From: an uncultured bacterium | GTDB taxonomy: Bacteria > Verrucomicrobiota > Lentisphaeria > Victivallales > UBA1829 | Direction of reading: 5' to 3' | DNA: 64,000 nucleotides | Assembly (NCBI GenBank): GCA_900548385.1 | Contig: URKJ01000007.1 | Location: 1 to 64,000 of the forward strand | Part shown: piece after piece, positions 1-9,265 of the stretch | Layout: every line of letters starts with the position of its first letter | Numbering within the stretch: position 1 is the first letter of the stretch | Notes under the pieces: model-generated | Told to the model about the DNA's origin: nothing | Databases searched by the model: none | Seen by the model: only the letters and a program-made list of their open reading frames with translations | Position numbers and translations under genes: made by a program

Positions 1-48
1 CGAGATGTAGCTCCGTCTCGTGGGCTCGGAGATGTGTATAAGAGACAG
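1..48 (+). other. Residual Nextera/Illumina i7 library adapter
   Basis: This is not genomic DNA. Positions 15-29 plus 30-48 are the Nextera Read-2 transposon adapter; the 19-base Tn5 mosaic end AGATGTGTATAAGAGACAG occupies 30-48. Positions 1-6 (CGAGAT) are the end of the P7 oligo, leaving exactly eight bases, GTAGCTCC (7-14), where the i7 index sits. Genomic sequence begins at about 49, so the window starts at a contig end. Confidence 0.97.
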
Positions 49-122
49 GTTTAAAAGAGTGCGTTAAAAGATGTAAAACGGGATATTCCGCGATATATAA
101 ATCCTGTTTTTATTCGTTGATA

Positions 123-151
123 TTCAAGAGGTTAATAAGGAAATATAAAAT
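123..151 (+). promoter_or_regulatory. Weak candidate promoter of the giant Ig-repeat gene
   Basis: TTCAAG (123-128) and TAAAAT (146-151) are separated by 17 bases, about 30 bases before the start codon at 181. The surrounding DNA is very AT-rich, so a chance match is possible. A purine-rich AGGAAGG (169-175) five bases before the ATG is a plausible ribosome binding site. Confidence 0.3.
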
Positions 152-180
152 AGGAACAAAAAAGAGAGAGGAAGGTCTTT

Positions 181-3100
181 ATGGCAGAGATCAAGCTGAT
201 CAGCGATAAATGGGAACCGAATACCGGTAATCACATTCTTCAATATGAAGTTATTCCCGGAGACGGAGAAACTGTAGGTGAAGTTAAATGCTCTTTTGGT
301 AACTCCAAGGTAAATGGACAGCTTGTTACAGTTACGATTCCGGCAACCAAAGACCCGACAAGTTTTTCTATTACCGCTTCTGTTACCAAAGATGAGAAAA
401 CTTCTACCTTCAGGACGGAATTCGATGTGGCTGGTGATACCGTTGCGCCGGATCCGACTGAACCGCGTCTTCCTTCATGGTCGGCTGTATCGGTTAATTA
501 TGATAAAACGATCAATGATGCTGTCAATAATGATGTTAGCGGAGATATAGAGCTTTTGAACCGTATTGCAAATAATATGGCGAGGAATTTTCAGAACAAT
601 TACAAGGTTGGGCTGGGTGACGAGAAAGATGAGGAATCTGGTTTGGGACTTTATCGTCTCAAGTTTATTCAATCCTCTACATCAGATTTTGCCAACGTTA
701 GTACATCTTTCCCAATATGTGAGCCTTCGTTCAGTTATGTAAAAGATGAAGATTCAGATCAAAATGATGATTTTGAACTTTTCAAAGGCTATTTTGATTT
801 AACTGTCTGGCAGCGTTCCTCAGAGAAGACATCTGTGACGAATGATAACGGAACGGTTGATTATATTTATTCCGCAAAGAATATTGATGTTATGGTGGTG
901 ACGGAGGACCGCGTGGAAAATTCCGCTTCCTCTTCCATAATTCTTTCGGCTCATGATAAAGCCGCACCGTATTGGCAGGCGTCTGCGTCGATTACAGCGG
1001 AAACGGCGAAATGGGTCGGTTCCGCTTATTCGACGGCGGAGAAACAGCAGGTCATAACCCGCAGTATTACCGTGTCGTGGGCGGGAGCGGCGGAAACTCC
1101 GGCGATGGTTGATGCTCCTTATGCCTCCACATTCATCGGCTACCGGATCGCTCTGACAACCGCCAAGGGCGAGCAGATCTATTGGGTTACGCCGGAGGGG
1201 TATCTGTTTAAAGGCACGATCAGCAACGGGCTCATGAGCGCCGAACAGGTTGTGGACGATGGCGGACGAGGCGTGAAAGTGACTTCCGATGGCGGAACGT
1301 TCAAATATACGTTTACCGGTATTGAAAACGCGGATGGAACATGGTCGGTTACGGCGTTTGACTCTTCGGGCAACGGTATTGAGCGGCGCGGAGAAATTAC
1401 CGGGGATTCCGCAAAACCGGAATTCAAGAGCTCCGCGAAAATGAATCTTTCGGAACTGGAATGGGCGAAAGATGCGTCCGGCGTCATGATGCAGTCCGCA
1501 AAATTGAAATGGGATGCCGCGTATGACTCCGGTTCCGGAATCGCTTATTATGAGGTGAAATGCAACGGAGACCGCATTGCCACGGTTTATGTGGACTACA
1601 AGTATTATACCTCAGAAGATGTGGTTCCCGGCGCAGAGGAAGGTGATGAATACCTGGACGGCTATATTGTCCGCTATCATCAGAACGGCGGGAAATTTAT
1701 TGATGTACATGTTGATGAGCTCGGCATTGACCTGAAAGTTCAGAATGGAGATTATGAGTATACGGTTCAGGCGTTTGACAGAGCGCTGAACCCGTCGTCG
1801 AATTCCATCTCAATCACACTGTACGGCGATGATGTGAATCCGGAACTTGCGGCGCCGGTTGCCGGGCTGAATACTACGAACAAAACTCTGACTCTTGCCT
1901 GGAACGCCGCCAACGACAAGGCGAACAACACCGTAAACGCCAAACCGTCCGGTGTTGAGTATTACGCGGTCTCTTTTGAAGTCGTTACCAGTGACGGAAT
2001 CACGAAGAACTATAATCTTTCTGCCGGAGAGAGTGAAAACGATTCCGTTATGAGCGAAACCGTCAATGGCGAGACGAAATATCTGGTCATTTCGGAAACG
2101 AGCGATCCGTACCGGTTCACAACTGCCAGAAATGCGAGCAGTCCTCTGACGATTGAGCTCGGCAAGCTCCTTTCGCAAATCGGAGCCGACGGAATCTCGT
2201 CGATCGTCTGGTCCGTCAAAGCCGTTGACCAGCTCGCCAATGAAACGACGGTTCAGTCGAATGAGTTGAAAGATTCCCTGCCTCCGGCGCTTGATGCGGA
2301 TGCCGTCAGCACCGGATTCGTTTACGGGGAGAATTCCTATACGGTTTCCGTGAAAGGTGTATGCGCCGCGCTTTCGGATGATGCGGAAGGGTACGGAATA
2401 GACCGGGATTCCATCCGGTTCTTCTATAAAGTCGGCAAGGATTCGACGGAGTGGTATGAACTGGCAGATTCCGCGGGTGGGCTTGACGTCCAGTATGGCA
2501 TTGCCAAGGATGTGCTGCAATTCTCGAATCTTGCCTATCTTGGAGCGGACGGGACCGCCGGTGAATATTTCTGGAAAGTGGAAGCATCGGATTATTTCGG
2601 CAATAAATGTTCCTATGATTTCCAGATTGAACATGAAACGGCGGCGCCGGAGTTCAGCGGCGATATCATGCAGGAGATCACTGACTGGGGCGAGGAAAAC
2701 TATACGGTGAGAATCAGCGGGATTCTGGAAGCTCTGACCGATAAAGGGGGAGCCGACGGAAATGCCGCCGGAATTGATCCCGGCAGCGTCTATTTCTACT
2801 ACCGCAGGAACGATCCTCTTGCGCCGGAATGGGATGTCATCACCGGAGCCTCTGAAGACAACGGCCGTATCAGTGTTGCCGGGGATTATCTGGAGATTGA
2901 ACTGAAATACGGTATGGAATACGAGTTCACCATTTCCGCAAAAGACAAATTCGGCAATATGCTGGAAGCCGGGAGCAGCGTTTTTGCCCCGGTTTGCGAC
3001 AATGTCGCACCGGATTTCAATATCACCGGTTATGATGGCGCATGGGTGAGCAGTGCCGTTACATTGACGGTGAGCGGGAAAGTCTTTGTTCCGGAAAACG

Positions 3101-6100
3101 GAAAATATGACGGCGCACCGGTTTCCTACTCCTATTCCCTTTATGAGGATGGACGGAATGAGAGTGCGATCACCATGACCGACAAGACCGGTTCTTTCGA
3201 GGTGAGTGAGTCCGGAACCTACTGGATCTTTGCAACGGACAAGGCGGGTAACACTTCCAAAAAAGCGGTCGAAGTCAAAATCGACAATTCCGCTCCGACG
3301 GATGATCAGATCACGATCAATGTCGAAAAAGGCGGAAGCGTCGGGGTCTGGACGGATTCCGCGATGATCGCGGTTTCGTTTAAATGGGATGAAAAATCCC
3401 CGGTCACCTGCTCCGTCATGGACGGCGACAGAGTCATTGCTTCCATTGAATATGCCGGGGACGCTGCCGCTCTTCCGGAGGGATGGTCATTCCTGAATGC
3501 AACGAAAACACTCGTCTATCGTACATCCATCAACAGCAATATGGAGCTGAAAGCGACAATGAGCGACGAGGCGCATCCGGATATTGTCGCAACGAGAGCG
3601 GAGTCTGTTACGGGGATTGACGGCGTGGCTCCGGAGGCGATCACGCTGAATGTCTCCGATGCGGATGCATGGGCTCAGAGCAAGACCGTGACCATTGGTT
3701 TCGGAAAATATGATGGAAATTCCGGGCAGACCTGCACTGTTACCATGGATGGCACCTCCTATGAAGCGGTTGTCAGCACCGATGGCATCAAACAGGATGG
3801 AAGCGAGTTTTCGATGGATGAAAATGGCGTGGTCACGTTCCGGATGGATGTTGCGAAAAATATCGCTTCCATTACGGCGTCCGCCATTGATGAAGCCGGG
3901 AACAAAGCCGAAGATGCCGCCGGGAGTGTGACGAAGATTGATACGGTGAAACCGGATGTTCCGGAGCTTGTGCCGGATACGGACGCTGCCGCGGACTCTG
4001 TGCTGATCACGGTCAAGGCTCCGCAGGAGACGGGGGACTGCGCTCCGGTCGTTGTGAAATATCAGATCAACGACGGCGATGTGCTTGTGTGGGATGGAGT
4101 GAATCCGATTCGCGTTAATCAGAACGGAACCGTCCGGGCATGGTGTGAGGACGCCGCCGGAAATGTGTCCGAATCTGCGGCGACGTTGGAAATTTCAAAT
4201 ATTGCTTCTGCGGATGCACTGGAAACACCGGTCCTGACACTCAAGGAACCGTCCACAGGATGGACCGCGGAAGATGTTGTTCTGGTACTTGAATCCCCGC
4301 TGTCGAACGGTCCTGCAAAGGTTGTGACCTATTATGTGATTGACGGTCAGGAATATGTGTGGGACGGAAAGTCGGAAATTATCGTTTCCGGGAACTGCAC
4401 CGTTTCCGCCTACTGTGTGGATGAACTCGGCAACCGCAAGGATGCGGAGTCGGTTGAGATCGGAAATATTGACAAATCCGCTCCGGCCGCCCCGGTATTG
4501 ATCCCGTCCACGACCGACTGGACCAAAGGTCCCGTGACCATTACGCTGAACGCCGCAGTTCAGGATGACGGTTCTCCGCTGACCACCGAATATTCCTGCG
4601 ACGGCGGAAAGAGCTGGAAAGTCTGGACGGGTGAGCCTTTTGAAGTTTCCGGGAACTGCACCGTGCTTGCCCGGACCAGAGACGAAGCGCATGACTGGTG
4701 TGAACCGGTTGTGCTGAACGTCTCCTGCATCGTTACTGGACCGCTGCCGGAGCCGTCGCTTTCGCCGAATACAACGGCTCTGACGAATCAGGATGTACTT
4801 GTTACGATTTCCGGCGTTTCCGCTTCCCATGACGGAGCTCCGGTTACGACGCACTTCTCCTGCGACGGCGGAAAGACCTGGAACGTCTGGGACGGCGTTT
4901 CTCCGGTGACGGTCAGGGAAAACTGCGTTGTGCAGGTTTACAGCGAAGACGCGGTCGGAAACCGGACCGGAACCGTTTCACTGACGGTCGGCAATATTGA
5001 CAAATCCGCTCCGGAACAGCCGAAAGTTTCGGCGTCCACAACGGAAAAGACAAATCAGACTGTTACCCTTGAGCCGGTATTCGCCGCGGATTCGGTGAAA
5101 AATGAATATTCCTTCGACGGGCGGACCTGGAGTGAATATACCGCTCCGATCGTTCTTGCGGCGAATGCAACCGTGCATTTCCGCAGTACCGATGCGGCCG
5201 GAAACAGTTCCGTCACTTCGTTCCCCGTGACCAATATTTATCCGGATCCGGACAATACACAGCCCGCAGTCAATCCGAATAACAATTCCAAGGACAACCC
5301 GACCCCGGTTGCTCCGACGCTTTACGGAGACGTCGAGCTGAGAAGTTCGCTGACTCCGGTGGATAATGCGGATGCATACAGCTTCACCGGAAACCGGATC
5401 GGCAATCTGACGCTTTCCATGACGGAACTGGCGCCGGGCGCCAAAGTCCGGGTGACGGTCTATGCCGATAACAGGAAGATGAAGAGCGTCACCCTGAAAG
5501 GCAACGGAAACAATATCTTTAAAGTCCCGGTCGTCGGTTCGACGGTCGTTGTGGAAAATATGACGAAGGGCAAGAGCTATGTCGCGACCGATTACAAGCT
5601 CAGCATCGACGGCGATTTCTTCCCGGAGCCGACTGTGGGCGACGAGACGATTTACAGCGCGAATATTTCGTCCATTCCGGTTTCCGGCAGCGGAAACGGC
5701 GACAGCGGATACGGAATTTCCGAGACCGGTTGGGTCGGTATCCGCGATGCGGTTGACTGCTACCGCGTGGATATGGCGAACGCGGGTATGCTGACGCTCA
5801 ACGTCTATGATGTCACAGCCAAGCTGAAAGTCACGCTGTATGATTACAACGGCAGGAAGCTCAAGAGCAAAACTGTTTCCGGCGGAACGGTCAATCTGTT
5901 CCGGAAGCCGCAGCTGATTAAGGATTCCTGGTGTTATATTCAGGTGGAATCGGGCGACAAGGGAAAAGGCAAACAGAATACCGGCTACCGTCTGGAAGTC
6001 AATCAGAACTACTTCCCGACGGCGACCGCGGACGACAGCTGGGATGCCGCCAATGTGGTCAACACCTCCGGTTCCGGAAGCGTTTCCGGCTGGGTCGGCG

Positions 6101-6435
6101 TGAAAGATCCGATTGACTTCTACAAGCTCAATTTCTTCGATGCCGCAGGAAATGAGTCCCAGATGGGTACGTTGAGCTTCTCCGTCCGCGATGTCAGCTC
6201 CAAACTGAAAATCACGCTGTACGATGCCAATCGCAACGTGATCAAGAGTACATCGGTCTCCAAGGCGAAGAACGATCTGTTCAAGCCGCAGACACTCAGC
6301 GGCGGAGCCGCTTATCTCTCCGTGGAGTCGGGAGATAAGGGCAAAGGCAAGCAAAACAGTTATTACACGCTGGATATTCAGGGAACGGTCTTTCCTCCGG
6401 CGGTCGAATACAACCGCAACGGCATGCTTGCATAA
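181..6435 (+). CDS. Giant Ig-like repeat protein with three C-terminal PPC-like modules
   Basis: The 2084-residue protein has no recognisable enzymatic domain. The N-terminal ~280 residues are unique and begin without a signal peptide. Residues ~280-1250 are beta-rich Ig/fibronectin-like units often ending in ..AxDxAGN-type motifs (e.g. ATDKAGNTSKK). Residues ~1256-1690 hold about five tandem repeats of ~88 residues, each opening with a Pro-rich strand and carrying a Tyr/Phe-S-x-D-G-G-K-x-W core and an N-C-T-V strand. Residues ~1710-2075 hold three pre-peptidase-C-like modules; the last two share ESGDKGKGKQN. Such architectures are typical of cell-surface or secreted adhesin/structural proteins. 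Lack of a Sec signal suggests type I or another signal-less export route (inference). The start at 181 has a good SD. The first ~780 bases are far more AT-rich than the rest. A rho-independent terminator follows, so it is a single-gene unit. Confidence 0.75.
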   Translation: MAEIKLISDKWEPNTGNHILQYEVIPGDGETVGEVKCSFGNSKVNGQLVTVTIPATKDPTSFSITASVTKDEKTSTFRTEFDVAGDTVAPDPTEPRLPSWSAVSVNYDKTINDAVNNDVSGDIELLNRIANNMARNFQNNYKVGLGDEKDEESGLGLYRLKFIQSSTSDFANVSTSFPICEPSFSYVKDEDSDQNDDFELFKGYFDLTVWQRSSEKTSVTNDNGTVDYIYSAKNIDVMVVTEDRVENSASSSIILSAHDKAAPYWQASASITAETAKWVGSAYSTAEKQQVITRSITVSWAGAAETPAMVDAPYASTFIGYRIALTTAKGEQIYWVTPEGYLFKGTISNGLMSAEQVVDDGGRGVKVTSDGGTFKYTFTGIENADGTWSVTAFDSSGNGIERRGEITGDSAKPEFKSSAKMNLSELEWAKDASGVMMQSAKLKWDAAYDSGSGIAYYEVKCNGDRIATVYVDYKYYTSEDVVPGAEEGDEYLDGYIVRYHQNGGKFIDVHVDELGIDLKVQNGDYEYTVQAFDRALNPSSNSISITLYGDDVNPELAAPVAGLNTTNKTLTLAWNAANDKANNTVNAKPSGVEYYAVSFEVVTSDGITKNYNLSAGESENDSVMSETVNGETKYLVISETSDPYRFTTARNASSPLTIELGKLLSQIGADGISSIVWSVKAVDQLANETTVQSNELKDSLPPALDADAVSTGFVYGENSYTVSVKGVCAALSDDAEGYGIDRDSIRFFYKVGKDSTEWYELADSAGGLDVQYGIAKDVLQFSNLAYLGADGTAGEYFWKVEASDYFGNKCSYDFQIEHETAAPEFSGDIMQEITDWGEENYTVRISGILEALTDKGGADGNAAGIDPGSVYFYYRRNDPLAPEWDVITGASEDNGRISVAGDYLEIELKYGMEYEFTISAKDKFGNMLEAGSSVFAPVCDNVAPDFNITGYDGAWVSSAVTLTVSGKVFVPENGKYDGAPVSYSYSLYEDGRNESAITMTDKTGSFEVSESGTYWIFATDKAGNTSKKAVEVKIDNSAPTDDQITINVEKGGSVGVWTDSAMIAVSFKWDEKSPVTCSVMDGDRVIASIEYAGDAAALPEGWSFLNATKTLVYRTSINSNMELKATMSDEAHPDIVATRAESVTGIDGVAPEAITLNVSDADAWAQSKTVTIGFGKYDGNSGQTCTVTMDGTSYEAVVSTDGIKQDGSEFSMDENGVVTFRMDVAKNIASITASAIDEAGNKAEDAAGSVTKIDTVKPDVPELVPDTDAAADSVLITVKAPQETGDCAPVVVKYQINDGDVLVWDGVNPIRVNQNGTVRAWCEDAAGNVSESAATLEISNIASADALETPVLTLKEPSTGWTAEDVVLVLESPLSNGPAKVVTYYVIDGQEYVWDGKSEIIVSGNCTVSAYCVDELGNRKDAESVEIGNIDKSAPAAPVLIPSTTDWTKGPVTITLNAAVQDDGSPLTTEYSCDGGKSWKVWTGEPFEVSGNCTVLARTRDEAHDWCEPVVLNVSCIVTGPLPEPSLSPNTTALTNQDVLVTISGVSASHDGAPVTTHFSCDGGKTWNVWDGVSPVTVRENCVVQVYSEDAVGNRTGTVSLTVGNIDKSAPEQPKVSASTTEKTNQTVTLEPVFAADSVKNEYSFDGRTWSEYTAPIVLAANATVHFRSTDAAGNSSVTSFPVTNIYPDPDNTQPAVNPNNNSKDNPTPVAPTLYGDVELRSSLTPVDNADAYSFTGNRIGNLTLSMTELAPGAKVRVTVYADNRKMKSVTLKGNGNNIFKVPVVGSTVVVENMTKGKSYVATDYKLSIDGDFFPEPTVGDETIYSANISSIPVSGSGNGDSGYGISETGWVGIRDAVDCYRVDMANAGMLTLNVYDVTAKLKVTLYDYNGRKLKSKTVSGGTVNLFRKPQLIKDSWCYIQVESGDKGKGKQNTGYRLEVNQNYFPTATADDSWDAANVVNTSGSGSVSGWVGVKDPIDFYKLNFFDAAGNESQMGTLSFSVRDVSSKLKITLYDANRNVIKSTSVSKAKNDLFKPQTLSGGAAYLSVESGDKGKGKQNSYYTLDIQGTVFPPAVEYNRNGMLA

Positions 6436-6456
6436 TTGCGACAGTAAAGACCCTCC

Positions 6457-6504
6457 AAATACGGGATGGCCGGGCAGGGTGCCCGGTCGTTCCGTATTTT
6501 TTTC
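6457..6504 (+). terminator. Rho-independent terminator after the giant gene
   Basis: AAATACGGGA (6457-6466) pairs with the TCCGTATTT beginning at 6491, with an inner GCCGGGC/GCCCGGT stem, followed by a run of T residues (to 6503). It lies 22 bases after the TAA. Confidence 0.85.
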
Positions 6505-6541
6505 TGCTCGTTTTCTCCATTTTTTTGTTTCATTTCCCGGG

Positions 6542-6570
6542 TTGAAAAATCGGAGAACCTGTGATAGAAT
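6542..6570 (+). promoter_or_regulatory. Promoter of the mannonate dehydratase gene
   Basis: TTGAAA (6542-6547), a 17-base spacer and TAGAAT (6565-6570), located 43 bases before the start at 6613 and after the upstream terminator. Confidence 0.65.
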
Positions 6571-6612
6571 ATGCCGGAGGAAATATAACCTGAAAATAAG
6601 GAGATGGTTAAA

Positions 6613-7815
6613 ATGTTCATGGAAGAATCATTCCGCTGGTACGGTCCGAAAGACCCGGTTTCTCTGGAATATGTGCGTCAGACGGGGGCAAAGGGCGTTG
6701 TCAGTTCTCTGCATCATATCCCCTACGGCGAAGTGTGGAGCGTGGAAGAGATCATGGCTCACAAGAAGATGATCGAGTCTGCCGGACTCGTCTGGAATGT
6801 TGTGGAGAGCCTGCCGGTGCACGAGGATATCAAGGTCCGTGCCGGACGTTGTGACGAGTATATTGAGAACTACAAGATTTCTTTGCGCAATCTCGGGAAA
6901 TGCGGCGTGAAAGTGATTACCTATAACTTCATGCCGGTGCTCGACTGGATCCGCACCGATCTGCATTATAAACTTCCGGACGGTTCGGAAGCGCTGTTTT
7001 TCAATCAGAAAGAGTTTGCCGCGTTTGAAATCTTCATTCTCAAACGCAAAGGGGCGGAAAACGACTATTCGCCGGAAATGGTCAAAAAGGCCGAGGCGTA
7101 TTACAACTCCATGACGCAGGAACAGCGCGACACGCTGACCCGCGGCATCATTGACAATTTTCCCGGATTCAAAGGCGTGACGCTGGAAGACATCCGCGCC
7201 ATGCTCGCCCGCTACAGCACGATTTCCCGCGAAGACCTGAAAGCCAATCTGCAACATTTCCTTTCGGAAGTCGTTCCCGTGGCGCAGGAGGCGGGGTGCA
7301 TCATGGTGATCCATCCGGATGATCCGCCGCGCTCCATTCTCGGTCTGCCGCGTATTTTCAGTACGCAGGAGGATGTCAAGGCGCTGCTGGAGATGGTGGA
7401 CAATCCCGCGAATGGCGTCTGCTTCTGTGCCGGAAGTTTCAGCGGCAGACTGGATAACAACATTGTGGAGATGTTCAAGGCATGTGCTCCGCGAGTCGGA
7501 TTCATCCATCTCCGCAGTACGCAGCATGACAGTGAAGGCAATTTCTTTGAGGCGAATCACCTTGAGGGATGCGTCGATATGTACGGTCTTGTGAAGGCGA
7601 TCATTGAAGAGCAGCTGCGCCGGAAGAAGGAAGGACGCGCCGACTGGCAGATCCCGTTCCGTCCGGATCACGGACATACAATGCTTGACGACCTTTCCAA
7701 ACCGCCGTGCCCGAATCCCGGTTATACGGCAATCGGACGGCTGAAAGGTCTTGCCGAGATCCGCGGCCTTGAGCTCGGCATTATCAAATCGCTTTATCCG
7801 GAAGCGCTTGCGTAA
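6613..7815 (+). CDS. uxuA: Mannonate dehydratase
   Basis: UxuA dehydrates D-mannonate to 2-keto-3-deoxygluconate in cytoplasmic glucuronate/hexuronate catabolism. The sequence matches the family along its length: N-terminal SFRWYGPKDPV, the TGAKGVVSSLHHIPYG segment, NFMPVLDWIRTDL, the IHPDDPP metal/substrate motif, CAGSF, the HLRST motif and the C-terminal FRPDHGH motif. I place the start at 6613 because AAGGAG (6598-6603) is nine bases upstream; the in-frame ATG at 6604 directly abuts that SD and would be too close. The gene is monocistronic, with its own promoter and terminator. No other hexuronate genes (uxaC, uxuB, kdgK) are adjacent. Confidence 0.95.
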   Translation: MFMEESFRWYGPKDPVSLEYVRQTGAKGVVSSLHHIPYGEVWSVEEIMAHKKMIESAGLVWNVVESLPVHEDIKVRAGRCDEYIENYKISLRNLGKCGVKVITYNFMPVLDWIRTDLHYKLPDGSEALFFNQKEFAAFEIFILKRKGAENDYSPEMVKKAEAYYNSMTQEQRDTLTRGIIDNFPGFKGVTLEDIRAMLARYSTISREDLKANLQHFLSEVVPVAQEAGCIMVIHPDDPPRSILGLPRIFSTQEDVKALLEMVDNPANGVCFCAGSFSGRLDNNIVEMFKACAPRVGFIHLRSTQHDSEGNFFEANHLEGCVDMYGLVKAIIEEQLRRKKEGRADWQIPFRPDHGHTMLDDLSKPPCPNPGYTAIGRLKGLAEIRGLELGIIKSLYPEALA

Positions 7816-7835
7816 AGGTCCGCATTGAAATTCCG

Positions 7836-7873
7836 CCCCGGTTTTTCTGCGTTATGAAAGACCGGGGTTTTTT
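7836..7873 (+). terminator. Rho-independent terminator of uxuA
   Basis: CCCCGGT (7836-7842) pairs with ACCGGGG (7861-7867), directly followed by six T residues (7868-7873). Confidence 0.9.
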
Positions 7874-7881
7874 GTGCTCAT

Positions 7882-7915
7882 AAAAAACGGCGCCCGTTGT
7901 TTCCAACGGACGCCG
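7882..7915 (-). terminator. Rho-independent terminator of the small lipoprotein gene
   Basis: On the minus strand CGGCGTCCGTTG (7915-7904) pairs with CAACGGGCGCCG (7899-7888) around a GAAA tetraloop, with one mismatch, followed by six T residues (7887-7882). It is back to back with the uxuA terminator, insulating the convergent genes. Confidence 0.92.
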
Positions 7916-7937
7916 CAGAGTTTTGTATGGATCCGGA

Positions 7938-8327
7938 TTACTTGAGAGCGTTGCCGGAAACCTGAACCGCTTTGTAGGAGAACAGGAAGAGCCACATGCT
8001 GGATCTGGTGGTGCTGAGATCGTTGACGCGGTTTGCATCCATTTCCTTGGCACGCTTGGTCAGCATGCTGACGGCATTGTCAATGCGGACAGTGTCCTTG
8101 AACATCGTGGTGGCGCCGGGAGAGGTGGAGCTGCCTGCCATCAGCGGAAGAAGACCGAAGAGGTAGATCCCCCAGATTTCTCCGTTGAGGTGCACGGGAA
8201 CTGTTGTAACGTCAGAGTCGGAGAGCTTCATGCCGTGAACCGTTGTACCGGTCATGATTGAGGAACATGCAGTGAAGACTACCGCAAGCGTTGCCGCCAT
8301 TGCCGCCATGAAAAATTTTCTTGCCAT
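7938..8327 (-). CDS. Small predicted lipoprotein of unknown function
   Basis: 129 residues. The N-terminus MARKFFMAAMAATLAVVFTAC ends in an FTAC lipobox, so residue 21 is the likely lipidated cysteine and the mature protein of ~109 residues would be anchored in an envelope membrane. The rest holds a GEIWGIYLFGLLPLMAG hydrophobic segment and a short C-terminal region (SSMWLFLFSYKAVQVSGN). I do not recognise the family. The start at 8327 is chosen because AAGGA lies at a normal distance upstream and because the longer in-frame extension lacks a signal peptide. It has its own terminator and sits 76 bases after panC on the same strand, so it may be transcribed alone or by read-through. Confidence 0.8.
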   Translation of the reverse strand: MARKFFMAAMAATLAVVFTACSSIMTGTTVHGMKLSDSDVTTVPVHLNGEIWGIYLFGLLPLMAGSSTSPGATTMFKDTVRIDNAVSMLTKRAKEMDANRVNDLSTTRSSMWLFLFSYKAVQVSGNALK

Positions 8328-8403
8328 TTTGTTGTCCTTTCTCTTTGTTGGTCGATTACTTCTACAATGTACATCCATCTTTGCCAGGTTGCAAATCAAA
8401 TTT

Positions 8404-9249
8404 TCATTTCTCGACAAGAATATTGTCGATCAACCGTGTTTTTCCGAAATAAACCGCGACCGGAAACATCATGGAGCCGCCGATTTTTTCAATCGGTTCC
8501 AGTGTTTCCGCATTCACCGCCTCGATGTAGTCCACCGTGCCGGAGGCTGCTTCGATTGATGCGCGGAGTTCCGCCAGCAGAGCCGCAAGATCGGTTCTGC
8601 CTGCTTCGATTTCCGCTTTCAGCTTCATAAGCCCGCGGGAGAGCGACAGCGCATTGCGGTGTTCTTCTTCCGACAGATATTTATTGCGGGAGCTGCGGGC
8701 GAGTCCGTCCGCTTCCCGGACGATCGGCGAGATTACGATGCGGATCGGGAAATTGAGGTCGCGCACCATCCGTTTGATGACGCGCGCCTGCTGTCCGTCT
8801 TTCTGTCCGAATACGGCGATATGCGGAAGAGTGGCGAGAAACAGCTTTGAAACCACTGTCGTCACACCCCGGAAATGCGTGGGGCGTGTTTTGGCGCAGA
8901 GTCCCTGCGAGAGTTTTTCTTCAACGACCCATGTGGAAGAGTCTTCCGGGTACATCTCGCCGGCTTCGGGAGCAAATACGGCATCGACCTGTTTGCTTTC
9001 GCAGAGTCTGGCGTCACGTTCGAAATCGCGGGGATATTTGGCAAAATCCTCGTTGGGGCCGAACTGTGTCGGGTTGACAAAGATCGTCACAATGACGGTG
9101 TCCGCGCCGCTGTTCCGGGCGGTGTCGATCAACGAGAGGTGTCCTTCGTGCAGATAACCCATCGTGGGAATGACGGCAATGGTTGCACCGTTCCGGCGCT
9201 TTGCATCTGACCATTCCTGCATTTCATGAATTGTTCTGATGATTTTCAT
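8404..9249 (-). CDS. panC: Pantothenate synthetase (pantoate--beta-alanine ligase)
   Basis: PanC condenses D-pantoate and beta-alanine with ATP to give pantothenate, the coenzyme A precursor. 281 residues, the normal family length. Visible motifs are IPTMGYLHEGHLSL with the HxGH nucleotide-binding signature, IFVNPTQFGPNEDF, the FGQKDGQQ motif, and the SSRNKYLS loop equivalent to KMSKS. The start at 9249 gives the expected MKIIRTIHEMQ opening; a longer in-frame start would run into the upstream malic enzyme. It is the last gene of a hisF-maeB-panC operon, 16 bases after maeB. No panB or panD is nearby. Confidence 0.95.
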   Translation of the reverse strand: MKIIRTIHEMQEWSDAKRRNGATIAVIPTMGYLHEGHLSLIDTARNSGADTVIVTIFVNPTQFGPNEDFAKYPRDFERDARLCESKQVDAVFAPEAGEMYPEDSSTWVVEEKLSQGLCAKTRPTHFRGVTTVVSKLFLATLPHIAVFGQKDGQQARVIKRMVRDLNFPIRIVISPIVREADGLARSSRNKYLSEEEHRNALSLSRGLMKLKAEIEAGRTDLAALLAELRASIEAASGTVDYIEAVNAETLEPIEKIGGSMMFPVAVYFGKTRLIDNILVEK

Positions 9250-9265
9250 TTCAGCTCGGCAACCC

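Noticed and set aside
4978..6354. 458-codon open frame on the minus strand inside the giant gene
   Set aside because: Antisense shadow of a GC-biased coding region; low-complexity Arg/His-rich translation, no SD, and the plus-strand repeats are clearly coding.
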